Shown one piece after another: positions 23,629 to 32,001 of a DNA stretch of 34,702 nt (position 1 is the stretch's first letter; the number at the start of each line of letters is the position of its first letter). A program made the translations under genes and the position numbers. The notes beneath the pieces were generated by a model that was not told where the DNA came from, did no database searches, and saw only the letters and a list, made by a program, of their open reading frames with translations. The stretch is from NCBI GenBank assembly GCA_035529855.1, contig DATKVX010000046.1, positions 1 to 34,702 of the forward strand, written 5' to 3'. The DNA is from a bacterium. Its GTDB lineage: Bacteria > RBG-13-66-14 > B26-G2 > WVWN01.

Positions 23629-25652
23629 TTACGGTTTTTCGGGGACGAACGCGAAGTTCTGGTCGTCCCAAACGTACTCATCGACGAATATCGTTTCGCT
23701 TTCCGCGGTCTTAATCGTCCCGCCGGCCGTCATGATAAGCCGGGGCGTGGCCTCGAGCGAAAGCGTCGCTTCGTACTCGTACGCGGGTTCGGCGTCCCGC
23801 GTCTCTTCGGTTTTGACGCGGCCTACCTCGCGCATGACCGAGCCGTCGTAGCGGTAGAGGAGCTCGTGCGCGACGCGGCCGCCCTCGGCGTCCAACGTTT
23901 CGCGGCAGGACAGCAGCGCCGGGCCGGCGTCGAAGACGTCCCAAACCTCGAGCAGCCACAGCGAAGGCCGTCCTTGCGTCAGGAATTCACCCACGAATTC
24001 GTCGCCCGTCCGGAGGAAGTAATATAGCTCGTCCGGTTCTCCGTCCTTTTGCACGAGAACCGCGGCGTCGGCGGACCCCTCGCCGTCGAGGTCGCCGGTT
24101 TCCAACGTCAGGTAATCGTAGCCGCCGCGCTCGTCGAGGTAGTCGAGGAAGTGGCGGCGTTTGCTCCCTTCCCGGACCGCGGCGTAGCCTATCACCGCGT
24201 CGGCGGCGTCGTCGCTCCACCAATCGGCGAGGTCCGCGCATTCCACGTAGTACCCTACCGCCGCGCCGTGGTCGCCGGCCGCGGCGGCGCAATCGCCCAA
24301 CCTCAAATAATCGTAGCCTTCGAATACGCCGTGGGGAAATTCGGCCAGCGAGTTTTCGTACAATCGCGCCGCGGTCTTGAATTCGCCGACGTGGTAAAAG
24401 CAATCCGCTAAATGGGTCAGCGTCTGCGCGCGTTCTTCGGCGTCGGGAGCGCGTTTTAGGTAGCTTTTTAGGTCCTTCTTAAACCGGTTCAGCTCTTGCT
24501 TGCTCAGGCCGACGCTCTCCTCGTAGTTCACGTCGTACAGCGCTTCGCGCACCGCGTACGCGTACGCCTGCGGCCAACGGGGATGGTGGGGCGGTTATTT
24601 TTTAAAAAGGCCGTCAGCTCGTCGAACGTGCCGATTTCGATTGCCGCTTCCGCCGCGGCCGCGGACTCGGGGTACCGGTCGATTAACTCCCGGCGCTCGT
24701 CGCTGCCGCCGCGGTAGAAAAGCCGTATCGCCTCTGCGGGGTCGTTTTTTAGTCGCCTTAGGAACTCCCGGCGTCGTTCTGCCGCCGCTTCGAGCGAGGG
24801 GTCGAGCGCCGCGGCCTGTGTAAGGTATTCCAAGGCCGCCGCGACGTTACCCTCCTCGAGCAGCGCCGCGCCGGCGAGTACGAGCTTAGAGGCGGGGGAA
24901 TCGTCCCGTTCCAGGAATTCGCGGAATTTATCGACGTCCGAGGCGGCGAAGTTGCCGGAGCCGTCCGCGGCGTATAATGCGGCCTCGACGTACGTGAACG
25001 GGCCTTCTTCGGCCGGGCGTTCGCGCGTGAAAGTCCAAAGCTCGAGCGCGCCGTCGCCGTCTACGTCGTCGAAGGTAAATTCGGTCGTCCGCTCGACGTA
25101 GGCGCCGTACTCCCAGGCCGAGGAGTCGTCGCCGCCGTACCAGCGCGAGTAATAATCCTCGCGCGAGCCTGTTTCGCCCTCGAAAGCCTTGAGGAGCTTT
25201 TCGCCGTCCACCCGGTACAATATGAAGTAGTCGTATTCGGTTCCCATGCCCGAGCCGTACGACGCCTCGGTGCAGGTGAAGGCGTAGTACGTCCGCGGCC
25301 CCGGTTGGACCTTGGCGACGGTCCCCTCGTCGCCGCCGAAGTCGGGCACGTAGTTAACGGGCCCGTCGAAGTCGGCTACGCGCCAGGCGTCGCCGTCCCG
25401 GACGAAAAGCGCCAGGTACACCTCCGTATAGTAGCCGTACGCCACCCGGGCCGCGGCGAGCCCCTGGTCCGGCGTTTCGCCCTCGACGAACGCGCCGGTC
25501 GTTACCCCTTCCGGTTCGCCGTACCCTTCGCCGATTTGCTCGAGCAATATCTTCTCCGCCGTCGCCGCGTCCGGGAACGCGGCTCGAGCCGAAGCCGCCG
25601 CGACGAGCGCGACGAACGTAACCCAACCTAACTTCTTCCAGGTAGCGTACAC
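23629..25652 (-). pseudogene. Exported TPR-like repeat protein split by a one-base frameshift
   Basis: A GTG at 25652 starts MYATWKKLGWVTFVALVAAA, a signal peptide. The first frame has beta-rich sequence, a DVDGDGALELW calcium-loop-like motif and TPR-like helices (AALEYLTQAAALDPSLEAA), then runs into a basic nonsense tail after FLKNN and stops near 24528. A second frame continues naturally through WPQAYAYAVREALYDVNYEE, more TPR helices (HLADCFYHVGEFKTAARLYE) and another DLDGEGSAD loop, to TAA at 23629. Adding one base near the GGGG runs at 24588-24591 or 24579-24582 gives 2025 bp, 675 codons. The second half has no Shine-Dalgarno at its nominal GTG (24552). It is either a real lesion or a homopolymer error. 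Function unknown. Confidence 0.75.
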
Positions 25653-25653
25653 G

Positions 25654-26742
25654 TTAATCCTCGGGTATGCCGCCGGCGTCCATATCGGGAGGCGGCTTTT
25701 CCTCGACGCCGGGTTCCTTTTCTTCTTGTTCCAGTTTACCGAGGAAAGGCCGCCAAGTATACGGGTCGACGCCCAGGTACCGCAGCGCGTCGGCGAGGGA
25801 GGTGGTGACTTTGGCGCGCGCGGTGGCGGTAGCGCGGTAGGCGACGTAACCTTCGTCTTCGTACTGTTCGACCGTTATCTCCTCTTTTTCGGAAGCCTCC
25901 ATTATCCGGCCGGCGTATATCGTGAGCTCGGGGATACCGACCGGTTTTTTAAGGCAGAATTTGAAACCTTCCAGGTTGTAGGTGGTTTGGATTTCGCGGG
26001 CGACGGCGCCGGGGAGCATCTTACGCGCGCGGTCCCGGACGCTGCCGCGGACGTCGTCGAAGGCCCGCGCCTTCGTCGACTTGGGCATGCTCACGTCGCG
26101 GAAGAAGGCCTGGTACGTCCGTTTTTCGTCTAAAGCCGCTTTAACCGCGGCCTTCGCGTCGGCCCCGGCGGCCTTGTCGTATTCGCGGATGAGGAAGACG
26201 AGGTTGACGGACCACCGTAAGTCGTATTTCGTGACCTGCGGTTCCGCGGCGCCGGTGTTGGCGGTGGGGGAGTCGTAGCGGGAAATGGTCCTGGCGCCCG
26301 GGACGGCGCCCGGGCCGTACGCCGTCCCCAACGCGGCCGTCGCCTCCCGCGAGATAACCGCCAGCCGCGCCGGGTCATCTTCCGTGGGCGGCGCGCCGGT
26401 AGCGTCGACCCGCTTCTTTTCTTCGCGGTAAAGGTCCCGGAAGGCCAGGTAAGCCTCCTTGTGCCCAACGGCGAAGTATTTAGTATGGCCTGCCAGGGCG
26501 CGGGCCTCGAGCGCCATCCCGGCGGGGGCGGCGCCCGCCAGTAGCGTCGCGACGTCGTTGGCGCGGCCGTACTCCCGTTGTTTGAGGAGATACCTCGCCC
26601 GGGCCGCGAGCCACTCGGCGTCCCCCGGTACGAAGGCACCGCCTTCCAGGCGGAGTTGGCGTCCCTCGACCGTCAGCGCGTGGGCCGCGGCCGCCAGGGA
26701 GGCGAGGACGATAACCCCGGCGACGGTGCTCGCTCGTATCAC
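25654..26742 (-). CDS. Exported protein of unknown function
   Basis: The product has 362 residues from a GTG at 26742, beginning MIRASTVAGVIVLASLAAAA with cleavage likely near AHALTVEG. No Shine-Dalgarno precedes the GTG, and the promoter places the transcript start only 2-4 nt away, so translation is probably leaderless. The N-terminal half has helical repeats (WLAARARYLLKQREYGRAN, YLAFRDLYREEKKR) reminiscent of TPRs. The C-terminal half is alpha/beta, then an acidic Pro-rich tail (EKEPGVEEKPPPDMD). I recognise no family. The next gene begins 2 bp after its stop, so the two form an operon. Confidence 0.7.
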   Translation of the reverse strand: MIRASTVAGVIVLASLAAAAHALTVEGRQLRLEGGAFVPGDAEWLAARARYLLKQREYGRANDVATLLAGAAPAGMALEARALAGHTKYFAVGHKEAYLAFRDLYREEKKRVDATGAPPTEDDPARLAVISREATAALGTAYGPGAVPGARTISRYDSPTANTGAAEPQVTKYDLRWSVNLVFLIREYDKAAGADAKAAVKAALDEKRTYQAFFRDVSMPKSTKARAFDDVRGSVRDRARKMLPGAVAREIQTTYNLEGFKFCLKKPVGIPELTIYAGRIMEASEKEEITVEQYEDEGYVAYRATATARAKVTTSLADALRYLGVDPYTWRPFLGKLEQEEKEPGVEEKPPPDMDAGGIPED

Positions 26743-26751
26743 GACGAGACG

Positions 26752-26780
26752 ATATTAGCACATGCCTTACGAGTCGTCAA
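26752..26780 (-). promoter_or_regulatory. Promoter for the minus-strand operon, predicted leaderless
   Basis: On the minus strand: TTGACG (26780-26775), a 17-bp spacer, TAATAT (26757-26752). Nine bases separate the -10 from the GTG at 26742, so the transcript should begin at or within a few bases of the codon. Confidence 0.65.
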
Positions 26781-26795
26781 TAAATGGCGTTGCGC

Positions 26796-26824
26796 TTGAC
26801 AGCCTACCAGCGCGCTGTTATTAT
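26796..26824 (+). promoter_or_regulatory. Divergent promoter for the YqfO-like gene, predicted leaderless
   Basis: Consensus TTGACA (26796-26801), a 17-bp spacer, TATTAT (26819-26824). Only 8 bp separate it from the ATG at 26833, and there is no Shine-Dalgarno. Confidence 0.8.
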
Positions 26825-26832
26825 GCGGCGCG

Positions 26833-27162
26833 ATGGGGGACAGGAAGCAGCGGTATAAGGTCGTCGTCTTCGTGCCGTGGGAAGCGCTCGACGCCGTGCG
26901 CGCGGCGACGGCTCGAGCCGGCGCCGGCGTCATCGGCGCGTACGACTGGTGCTCGTTCGCGACCAAGGGCCGGGGGACCTTCCGCGGCGGCGAGGGCGCG
27001 TCACCCACGGTGGGCCGCGCAGGCCGGCTTGAGGAAGTGCCCGAGTGGCGGCTGGAGATGGTCGCTCAAGGCGACGTCATCGAGGCCGTCGTCGCGGCGA
27101 TGAAGGCGGCCCACCCCTACGAAGAAGTGGCGTACGACGTATACCGCCTCGAGGATTTCTAA
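26833..27162 (+). CDS. Stand-alone YqfO/Nif3-insert-like (CutA-fold) protein
   Basis: The 109-residue product matches the domain inserted in Nif3-family proteins such as Bacillus YqfO, here free-standing. Motifs in order are YKVVVFVPWEALDAVRAA (about 8-25), GAGVIGAYDWCSFATKGRGT, the glycine-rich EGASPTVG turn, LEEVPEWRLEMV and the C-terminal AHPYEEVAYDVYRLE. The fold is a PII/CutA-like ferredoxin trimer unit, often proposed to bind metal or small ligands; biochemical function is unsettled. It begins a plus-strand cluster, with the next gene 9 bp away. Confidence 0.88.
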   Translation: MGDRKQRYKVVVFVPWEALDAVRAATARAGAGVIGAYDWCSFATKGRGTFRGGEGASPTVGRAGRLEEVPEWRLEMVAQGDVIEAVVAAMKAAHPYEEVAYDVYRLEDF

Positions 27163-27171
27163 CGGGGGAAG

Positions 27172-27735
27172 ATGCACAAAGTAGAATTCGAGCCGGCGTT
27201 TTTTTACAGGTTTCTTAACTGCGGCCCCGCGGTCCTGGCCGTGGCGCAGCACGGCGGCCCGCCCAACATCATTACGCTGGCCTGGGTAGCGCCGGTGAGC
27301 CACGACCCGCCGCTGGTGATGTTATCGGTGTCGCCGCGGCGCTACAGTCACAACTTGATAAGGGACGGCCGCGAGGTAACCGTCAACGTCCCGCCGTGGT
27401 CGCTCTTGGAGGAGGTCGCGTTCTGCGGCCGCGTCTCGGGCCGCGACGTGGACAAGTTCGCGGAGACGGCGTTGACGCCCGTGCCGTCCGAGCGGGTAAA
27501 GCCGCCGGGCATAGAACAATGCCTGGCGACGTTGGAATGCGTGTGGGAAAAGAGTGTCGGAGCCGGCGACCACACGGCGTTCATAATGCGCGTCGTTCAC
27601 GTCGTCGCGGACGAGGAGGCGGCGATGAACCGCTTCGGCCCGGGGCCCGGCGAGCCGACGACGATACATCACCTCACGGGCAATTTCTACGCGCCCCTCG
27701 GCGGGCCGGCAAGCGAGGCAGGTAAGCCCGAATGA
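27172..27735 (+). CDS. Flavin reductase family (flavoredoxin-like) FMN-binding protein
   Basis: A GGGGGAAG precedes the ATG. The 187-residue split-barrel protein has the family motifs GPPNIITLAWVAPVSHDPPL (FMN phosphate contact, about 28-47), SPRRYSHNLIRDGREVTVNV, and FCGRVSGRDVDKFAETALTP (about 83-102). These match flavoredoxin and flavin-reductase-like domain proteins, which carry FMN and reduce flavins or act in electron transfer. The physiological partner is unknown. It overlaps the next gene by ATGA, so the two are coupled. Confidence 0.88.
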   Translation: MHKVEFEPAFFYRFLNCGPAVLAVAQHGGPPNIITLAWVAPVSHDPPLVMLSVSPRRYSHNLIRDGREVTVNVPPWSLLEEVAFCGRVSGRDVDKFAETALTPVPSERVKPPGIEQCLATLECVWEKSVGAGDHTAFIMRVVHVVADEEAAMNRFGPGPGEPTTIHHLTGNFYAPLGGPASEAGKPE

Positions 27736-28541
27736 CGAGTGCTCGAGCCCGGGAAGCCATCATAACGCTCACCAGCGACTTCGGCGTCTCGGACGGGTAC
27801 GTGGCCAGTATGAGGGGCGTACTGCTGAACCTTTGCCCGAGCGCCCGGTTGGTCGACATCAGCCACGACGTTCCGCGGCACGAGATCTTGCCGACGGCGC
27901 TGATAATCGAGGCCACGGCGCCGTATTTCCCCCGGGGGACCATTCACCTCGTCGTTGTCGACCCGGGCGTGGGCTCGAGGCGGCGGGCGCTCGCGCTGGC
28001 CGCGGCGGGGCACTACTTCGTCGGCCCCGACAACGGCGTCTTCACGCCCTTCTTGCAGGACGAAGTGCCGGCCGGCGCGGTCGCGATCGAGGAGGAACGC
28101 TTCCGCCTTAGGCCGTTCTCGAGCACCTTCCACGGCCGCGACCTCTTCGCGCCCGCGGCGGCGCATATCGCGCGCGGCTCCGACTACCGCTCGCTGGGGC
28201 CGCCGCTCGAGGACCCGGTCAAGTTCCCTTGGCCTCGCGCCTCGCTGGACGGCGACGAGCTCGCCGGCGTTGTCCTGCACGTCGACCACTTCGGCAACTG
28301 CATAACGTCCATAAAAGAAGAGGACCTCCCGACGTGGGAGGCCTACTACGTGCGGTGTTGTAACGTGGATTTCGGGCCGCTGAAGCGGCACTACGCCGAG
28401 GTCGTCTCCGGCGCGCCGCTGGCGCTCATCAACTCCATGGGGAGGCTCGAGCTCGCCATCGCCCAGGGCAACGCCGCCGTCGCGCTGGGCATAAAGGCCG
28501 GCGACGACGTACGGGTGGCGGCGACGAAGTGGACCGACTAG
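27732..28541 (+). CDS. S-adenosyl-L-methionine hydrolase (DUF62/SAM hydroxide adenosyltransferase)
   Basis: The 269-residue protein is a full-length DUF62 member. Motifs: LTSDFGVSDGYVASMRGVL near the N-terminus, HLVVVDPGVGSRRR (about 76-89), FVGPDNGVFTPFL, FSSTFHGRDLFAPAAAHIA, and the C-domain DHFGNCITSI. The D/H/R set in DPGVGS-x-R and HGRD matches the water-activating residues of adenosine-forming SAM hydrolases related to fluorinase and chlorinase. The chlorinase/fluorinase insertion loop is not evident, so halogenation is unlikely. It cleaves SAM to adenosine and methionine. Coupled to the flavin reductase; convergent with the next gene, 3 bp apart. Confidence 0.92.
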   Translation: MTSARAREAIITLTSDFGVSDGYVASMRGVLLNLCPSARLVDISHDVPRHEILPTALIIEATAPYFPRGTIHLVVVDPGVGSRRRALALAAAGHYFVGPDNGVFTPFLQDEVPAGAVAIEEERFRLRPFSSTFHGRDLFAPAAAHIARGSDYRSLGPPLEDPVKFPWPRASLDGDELAGVVLHVDHFGNCITSIKEEDLPTWEAYYVRCCNVDFGPLKRHYAEVVSGAPLALINSMGRLELAIAQGNAAVALGIKAGDDVRVAATKWTD

Positions 28542-28544
28542 CGT

Positions 28545-28985
28545 TCACTTCCGGCCCGATAATTTGGCCCACAACGATTTCTTCTTTTCTTGTTTAGGGG
28601 GGAGGTCGACGTCGTCGGCGTAAAGGCGGCGGTAGAGTTTGACGTGGCCCTGGCCCGCGCGCGCGGCCTCGACTTTCAGCTTGCCGTCCGGCCCGGGCGT
28701 CGCGGCCGCGGCCATAACCCAGACGTGGTACGACTTGCCCGGCTCGACCTCGACGTTGTCGGCCAGCATGTCGTGATAGATTACGCGTTCGGCCCCGTCG
28801 GCGGCGACTTCGGCGACGAGGTGGCTCTTGTACGTGCGGCTGAAGTATTGGTGGCGGTCGAACCATAGGAGGGTGCGGCCGTCGGCCTCGGGTTGCCACC
28901 CCTCGGCGCGGACGACGACGTCGGGTTCGCGCGTCGTAAGGTGGCCTACGCATTCGAAGTGGGGGTCTGTTTTGAAGTCGTACAA
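28545..28985 (-). CDS. Small protein of unknown function, beta-rich
   Basis: The start is TTG at 28985, 7 nt after GGAGG (28993-28997 on the minus strand); the frame stays open to 29093 but that extension would run into the nitrilase gene and has no ribosome site. The 146-residue product begins MYDFKTDPHFECVGHL. It has beta-strand segments with aromatic residues (RTLLWFDRHQYFSRTY, KSYHVWVMAAAATPG), and ends in a basic tail (KQEKKKSLWAKLSGRK). No signal peptide is visible. I recognise no family. It lies divergent from the nitrilase, with a 37-bp gap too short for two full promoters. Confidence 0.6.
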   Translation of the reverse strand: MYDFKTDPHFECVGHLTTREPDVVVRAEGWQPEADGRTLLWFDRHQYFSRTYKSHLVAEVAADGAERVIYHDMLADNVEVEPGKSYHVWVMAAAATPGPDGKLKVEAARAGQGHVKLYRRLYADDVDLPPKQEKKKSLWAKLSGRK

Positions 28986-29022
28986 TTTCTTACCTCCGCG
29001 CAAACGGCTGGAATAGGCATTT

Positions 29023-29826
29023 ATGAGGCTGGCGTTCGTACAATTCTCGCCTTCTTTCGGCGACGTTTCCGGAAATATTACCCAGGCGTTCACGCTGGCG
29101 GACGGCGTCGAGGCGGAGGTGTACGTATTCCCGGAGCTCTTCGCGAGCGGCTACCAGTTTAAGAACCGCGACGAGCTGAAGGAGTTGGCCGAGCCGGCCA
29201 CCGGCGGCCCTACGGTGAAGCGGCTGGCGGAATGGTGCCGGCGCCGCGGCGCTTTCGCCTGCGCCGGTATCCCGGAGGCCGACGGCGACGCCCTCTATAA
29301 TAGCGCGGTTCTCATAGGCCCCGACGGCCTACGCGGCGTCTACCGGAAGGTCCACCTTTTCTGGCGCGAGAAGGACGTCTTCGACGCCGGCCGCGAGGAC
29401 GCGTTCGAGGTTTACGACGTCGGCTTCGCCCGGGTGGGCATGATGGTCTGCTTCGATTGGATATTCCCCGAGGTCGTCCGCATCCTGGCACTGCGCGGCG
29501 CGCAGGTAATCCTGCATCCCGCCAATCTGGTTTTACCGAACTGCCCGGCGGCGATGGTCACGCGCTGCCTCGAGAACCGCGTCTTCGCCGTTACCGCGAA
29601 CCGCGTGGGAGAAGAGAGCCGCTGGGACGAGCCGATGACGTTCATAGGCCAGAGTCAGATCGTGAACCCGCGCGGCGAGGTTTTGCTGCGCCTCGACGAC
29701 GAAGAGGCCGCGGTCTCCATCGACGTCAACCAGGCCGAAGCCGACGATAAATTCGTAACCCCCCAAAACGACGTTATGGCCGACCGCCGCGTCGAGCTTT
29801 ACAGCGAGCTGCTCAGGCCGAAATAG
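29023..29826 (+). CDS. Nitrilase-superfamily carbon-nitrogen hydrolase
   Basis: The 267-residue product has the full catalytic set: Glu in FPELFASGY (about 37-45), Lys in YRKVHLF (about 106-112), and Cys in MVCFDWIFPE (about 141-150), the cysteine nucleophile. The chain continues with the family motifs ILHPANLVLPNC and CLENRVFAVTANRVGEE, which suits an aliphatic amidase, omega-amidase or N-carbamoyl-type hydrolase. The substrate is not deducible. There is no convincing Shine-Dalgarno before the ATG. A terminator follows directly. Confidence 0.9.
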   Translation: MRLAFVQFSPSFGDVSGNITQAFTLADGVEAEVYVFPELFASGYQFKNRDELKELAEPATGGPTVKRLAEWCRRRGAFACAGIPEADGDALYNSAVLIGPDGLRGVYRKVHLFWREKDVFDAGREDAFEVYDVGFARVGMMVCFDWIFPEVVRILALRGAQVILHPANLVLPNCPAAMVTRCLENRVFAVTANRVGEESRWDEPMTFIGQSQIVNPRGEVLLRLDDEEAAVSIDVNQAEADDKFVTPQNDVMADRRVELYSELLRPK

Positions 29827-29846
29827 CCGCCGCCCGGCTCCCACCC

Positions 29847-29872
29847 GGCCCGCGTCGCGGGCCTTATTTTTT
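29847..29872 (+). terminator. Intrinsic terminator of the nitrilase gene
   Basis: GGCCCGC, loop GTC, GCGGGCC, then TTATTTTTT. It overlaps the stop of the converging gene at 29864. Confidence 0.85.
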
Positions 29873-30529
29873 ACCCCGGCCGGCCATCGCGACGAGCTCG
29901 TCGCACGTGAGGACGTACGCGAAACCGTACGCCAGGTTCAGGAGCGAGCTCCGGTGAAAATCGAGGCTCGGCGCCGCGGTGCCGTCGGCGGCGAAGAAGA
30001 CGCGGAAGTCGCGCATGAACGCGTCGCGCGCGGTGCTCTCGCAGCACAGGTTGGTCATGACGCCCGTTATCGCCAGGTCCTTTACGCCCGCCTCCCGCAG
30101 CCTTTGCTCGAGGTCCGTCGCGACGAACGCGTTGTACCTGATTTTGGGAATAACGACGTCGCCCGGCCGGGGCGCGAGGCCTTCGAATATCGCCGCCTCC
30201 CACGTCCCCTCCTTGGGGGACGAGTCCTCCCACCACAAGGCCATCAAGCCGGCATTACCGCCCGCCGGGTCTTCCGCGTGGCGGGTGTAGAAGACGGGGC
30301 GGCCCGCGGCGCGGAAGGCGTGCGCCACCGTGGCTACGGCGTCCACGATCGCCGCGCCGGCCGGCAGGTATATCGGGCCGTCCGGGTGAAGGAAGGCGTT
30401 CTGCATGTCGACGACGAGGAGGGCCGCGGCCGGCACGTCCAGCTTCATCTGGTGGACGTTGTACGGCGCGAGCTCCTTCAGGAGTCGCGGCGCCTCGGCG
30501 ACGGGGTCGTACGCCAACTTTTCTACCAT
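29864..30529 (-). CDS. Isochorismatase-like cysteine hydrolase
   Basis: The ATG at 30529 overlaps the previous stop (TAATG), which decides the start over a longer frame running into the M23 gene. The 221-residue product has the isochorismatase-family catalytic residues: Asp in VVDMQNAF (about 42-49), Lys in VIPKIRYNAF, and the cysteine nucleophile in GVMTNLCCESTARDAF. It ends ELVAMAGRGKK. Family members include nicotinamidases, ureidoacrylate amidases and other cysteine hydrolases; the double Cys motif fits the general cysteine hydrolase clade. Substrate is not predictable. Last gene of the minus-strand cluster. Confidence 0.88.
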   Translation of the reverse strand: MVEKLAYDPVAEAPRLLKELAPYNVHQMKLDVPAAALLVVDMQNAFLHPDGPIYLPAGAAIVDAVATVAHAFRAAGRPVFYTRHAEDPAGGNAGLMALWWEDSSPKEGTWEAAIFEGLAPRPGDVVIPKIRYNAFVATDLEQRLREAGVKDLAITGVMTNLCCESTARDAFMRDFRVFFAADGTAAPSLDFHRSSLLNLAYGFAYVLTCDELVAMAGRGKK

Positions 30530-31944
30530 TAATCCGCGCCCTCCGGGTCGGGTATAAGCTCGCCGGCCTCGAGGTGGCCGCCGGCCGTATCTTTGGCCTC
30601 CGGCGGCGCCGCCGCCAACGCGGCCTCGTAGCCGCGCTCCACCTCCTGCAGCGCTTTGCCCTCTTCCTCGGACGGGCGGTACGTAAACGTCGTCTCCATC
30701 CACTGCATCGGGTCCACCACCCACTTGAAGACCCTCATCTCCCAGTGGACGTGGGAGCCGGTGGCGAGGCCGCTCGAGCCCATGTAGCCGATTACCTGCC
30801 CCTTGTCGACCGGTTGGCCCGGCTCGACGGCGACGCTCGAGAGGTGGTTGTAGATGGAGAAGACGCCGCGGCCGTGGTCCAGTATGACCGCATTACCGCG
30901 CACGATGAGCTCTTCGGCCAGCATGACCTCGCCGCGGTTGGAAGCCCGGATGAGGGTCCCTTCCTTGTTGGCGATGTCGACGCCGAGGTGGCGCTCCTCG
31001 CCGCCGGTACTGAAGGTGCGGTACGTGCCGAAGGGCGACGTTGTGCGGCCTTCCGCCGGCGGCGCGAAGGTGCCGGCCCATAGCTGCTCGTCGCGGCGGC
31101 GCGTGATGATGCCCTGGACCTTGCGGTACTCGAGCATCTTCTTCTCCTCGAGCGCGGGGTCGAAGATCTTCTTCTTGTCCGGCGCGGCGATTACGACCTT
31201 TTCCTTGATGTAGCCGCCGTCGGCTACCTTTACCGTGCCCTTAAGCTCGACCGCCTCGTCGTAGGCGTCGTAACCGGCGACGACTACCGGGTAATCCCCG
31301 GGCGGGCAGGACGCGCGAACGCCGACGATGCTCGTAAAGCCGTCGGCCGTTTTGTAGAACGGGAATTTTTGGTCCCAGAGCTTACCTTCTAAATCGTAGA
31401 GTTTTTTATTCGCGTTGAGTTTCACGATGAGGACTCGGCCCTGGTCGACGCGGTTCGGTTCGAACGCGAGCTCGACGACGGTGGCGTGGTTTTCGACGTA
31501 AAACGTTACCCGGGTGCCGGCGCGGTTGCCGCGCGCGTCCGCGGCGGCGACGGCCAGCTCGTGCCGGCCGTCCGCCAGCAACCCGGTGTCGAGTTTGAAG
31601 CGGAACTTGACGGTTCGCCTGTTGCCCAACTCGAGCGCGGGGGTGCAATCGGCGCCGTCGAGGACCAGCGAGAACTCGCTCAATTTCGACTCGTCCGCGA
31701 CGCTGCCGGTGACTTCGACGACGCCCTGGTACTTCGCGCCCTCGGCGGGGGCGTCGAGCGCGACGCGGGGGGCCGTCTCGTCTTTGCCGAAGATGCCGCC
31801 CCAGGCCGCGAGGCCGAAGAAAGCCGCGGCCGCGGCCGCAAGAGCTACGACGACTACCACCGCGAGCCGGCCGCCGCCGAAGCGGCGCCGCGGTATTACG
31901 ATCTCGTCGCGGGGCGTGGGTATGGGGACTTTATGCGGCGTCAT
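30529..31944 (-). CDS. Membrane-anchored M23 peptidoglycan metallopeptidase with Ig-like domain
   Basis: ATG at 31944 lies about 7 nt after GGGAG; a GTG at 31962 is less likely. The 471-residue product has one membrane segment (about 27-48). An Ig-like beta domain follows (VALDAPAEGAKYQGVVEVTG), then a second beta region. The C-terminal LytM/M23 domain carries SPFGTYRTF, RHLGVDIANKEGTLI with the zinc His and Asp, HGRGVFSIYNHLSSV, and the GSHVHWEMRV zinc-site His pair. Intact zinc residues suggest an active endopeptidase on peptidoglycan crosslinks in the periplasm. Its place between a TPR/SH3b lipoprotein and a hydrolase suits cell-wall turnover. Confidence 0.9.
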   Translation of the reverse strand: MTPHKVPIPTPRDEIVIPRRRFGGGRLAVVVVVALAAAAAAFFGLAAWGGIFGKDETAPRVALDAPAEGAKYQGVVEVTGSVADESKLSEFSLVLDGADCTPALELGNRRTVKFRFKLDTGLLADGRHELAVAAADARGNRAGTRVTFYVENHATVVELAFEPNRVDQGRVLIVKLNANKKLYDLEGKLWDQKFPFYKTADGFTSIVGVRASCPPGDYPVVVAGYDAYDEAVELKGTVKVADGGYIKEKVVIAAPDKKKIFDPALEEKKMLEYRKVQGIITRRRDEQLWAGTFAPPAEGRTTSPFGTYRTFSTGGEERHLGVDIANKEGTLIRASNRGEVMLAEELIVRGNAVILDHGRGVFSIYNHLSSVAVEPGQPVDKGQVIGYMGSSGLATGSHVHWEMRVFKWVVDPMQWMETTFTYRPSEEEGKALQEVERGYEAALAAAPPEAKDTAGGHLEAGELIPDPEGAD

Positions 31945-32001
31945 ATTCGGCTCCCGGACCAACGCGGACTCAGGCGAAGGCCGGTGTTCCGTCCGGGGAC
32001 G

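Noticed and set aside
24600-24606. A canonical -1 slippery heptamer (T TTA AAA on the minus strand) just before the frameshift in the TPR-like gene
   Set aside because: Slipping -1 there meets a TAA at 24597-24595 at once, so it cannot join the two frames. The junction must lie downstream in the G/C runs.
27732-28541. Halogenase (fluorinase/chlorinase) activity for the DUF62 protein
   Set aside because: The characteristic insertion loop of SAM-dependent halogenases is not apparent and the hydrolase D/H/R motifs are intact, so SAM hydrolysis is the simpler reading.
28986-29093. N-terminal extension of the unknown minus-strand protein to an ATG at 29093
   Set aside because: It would overlap the start of the nitrilase gene, while a TTG at 28985 has a GGAGG at ideal spacing.
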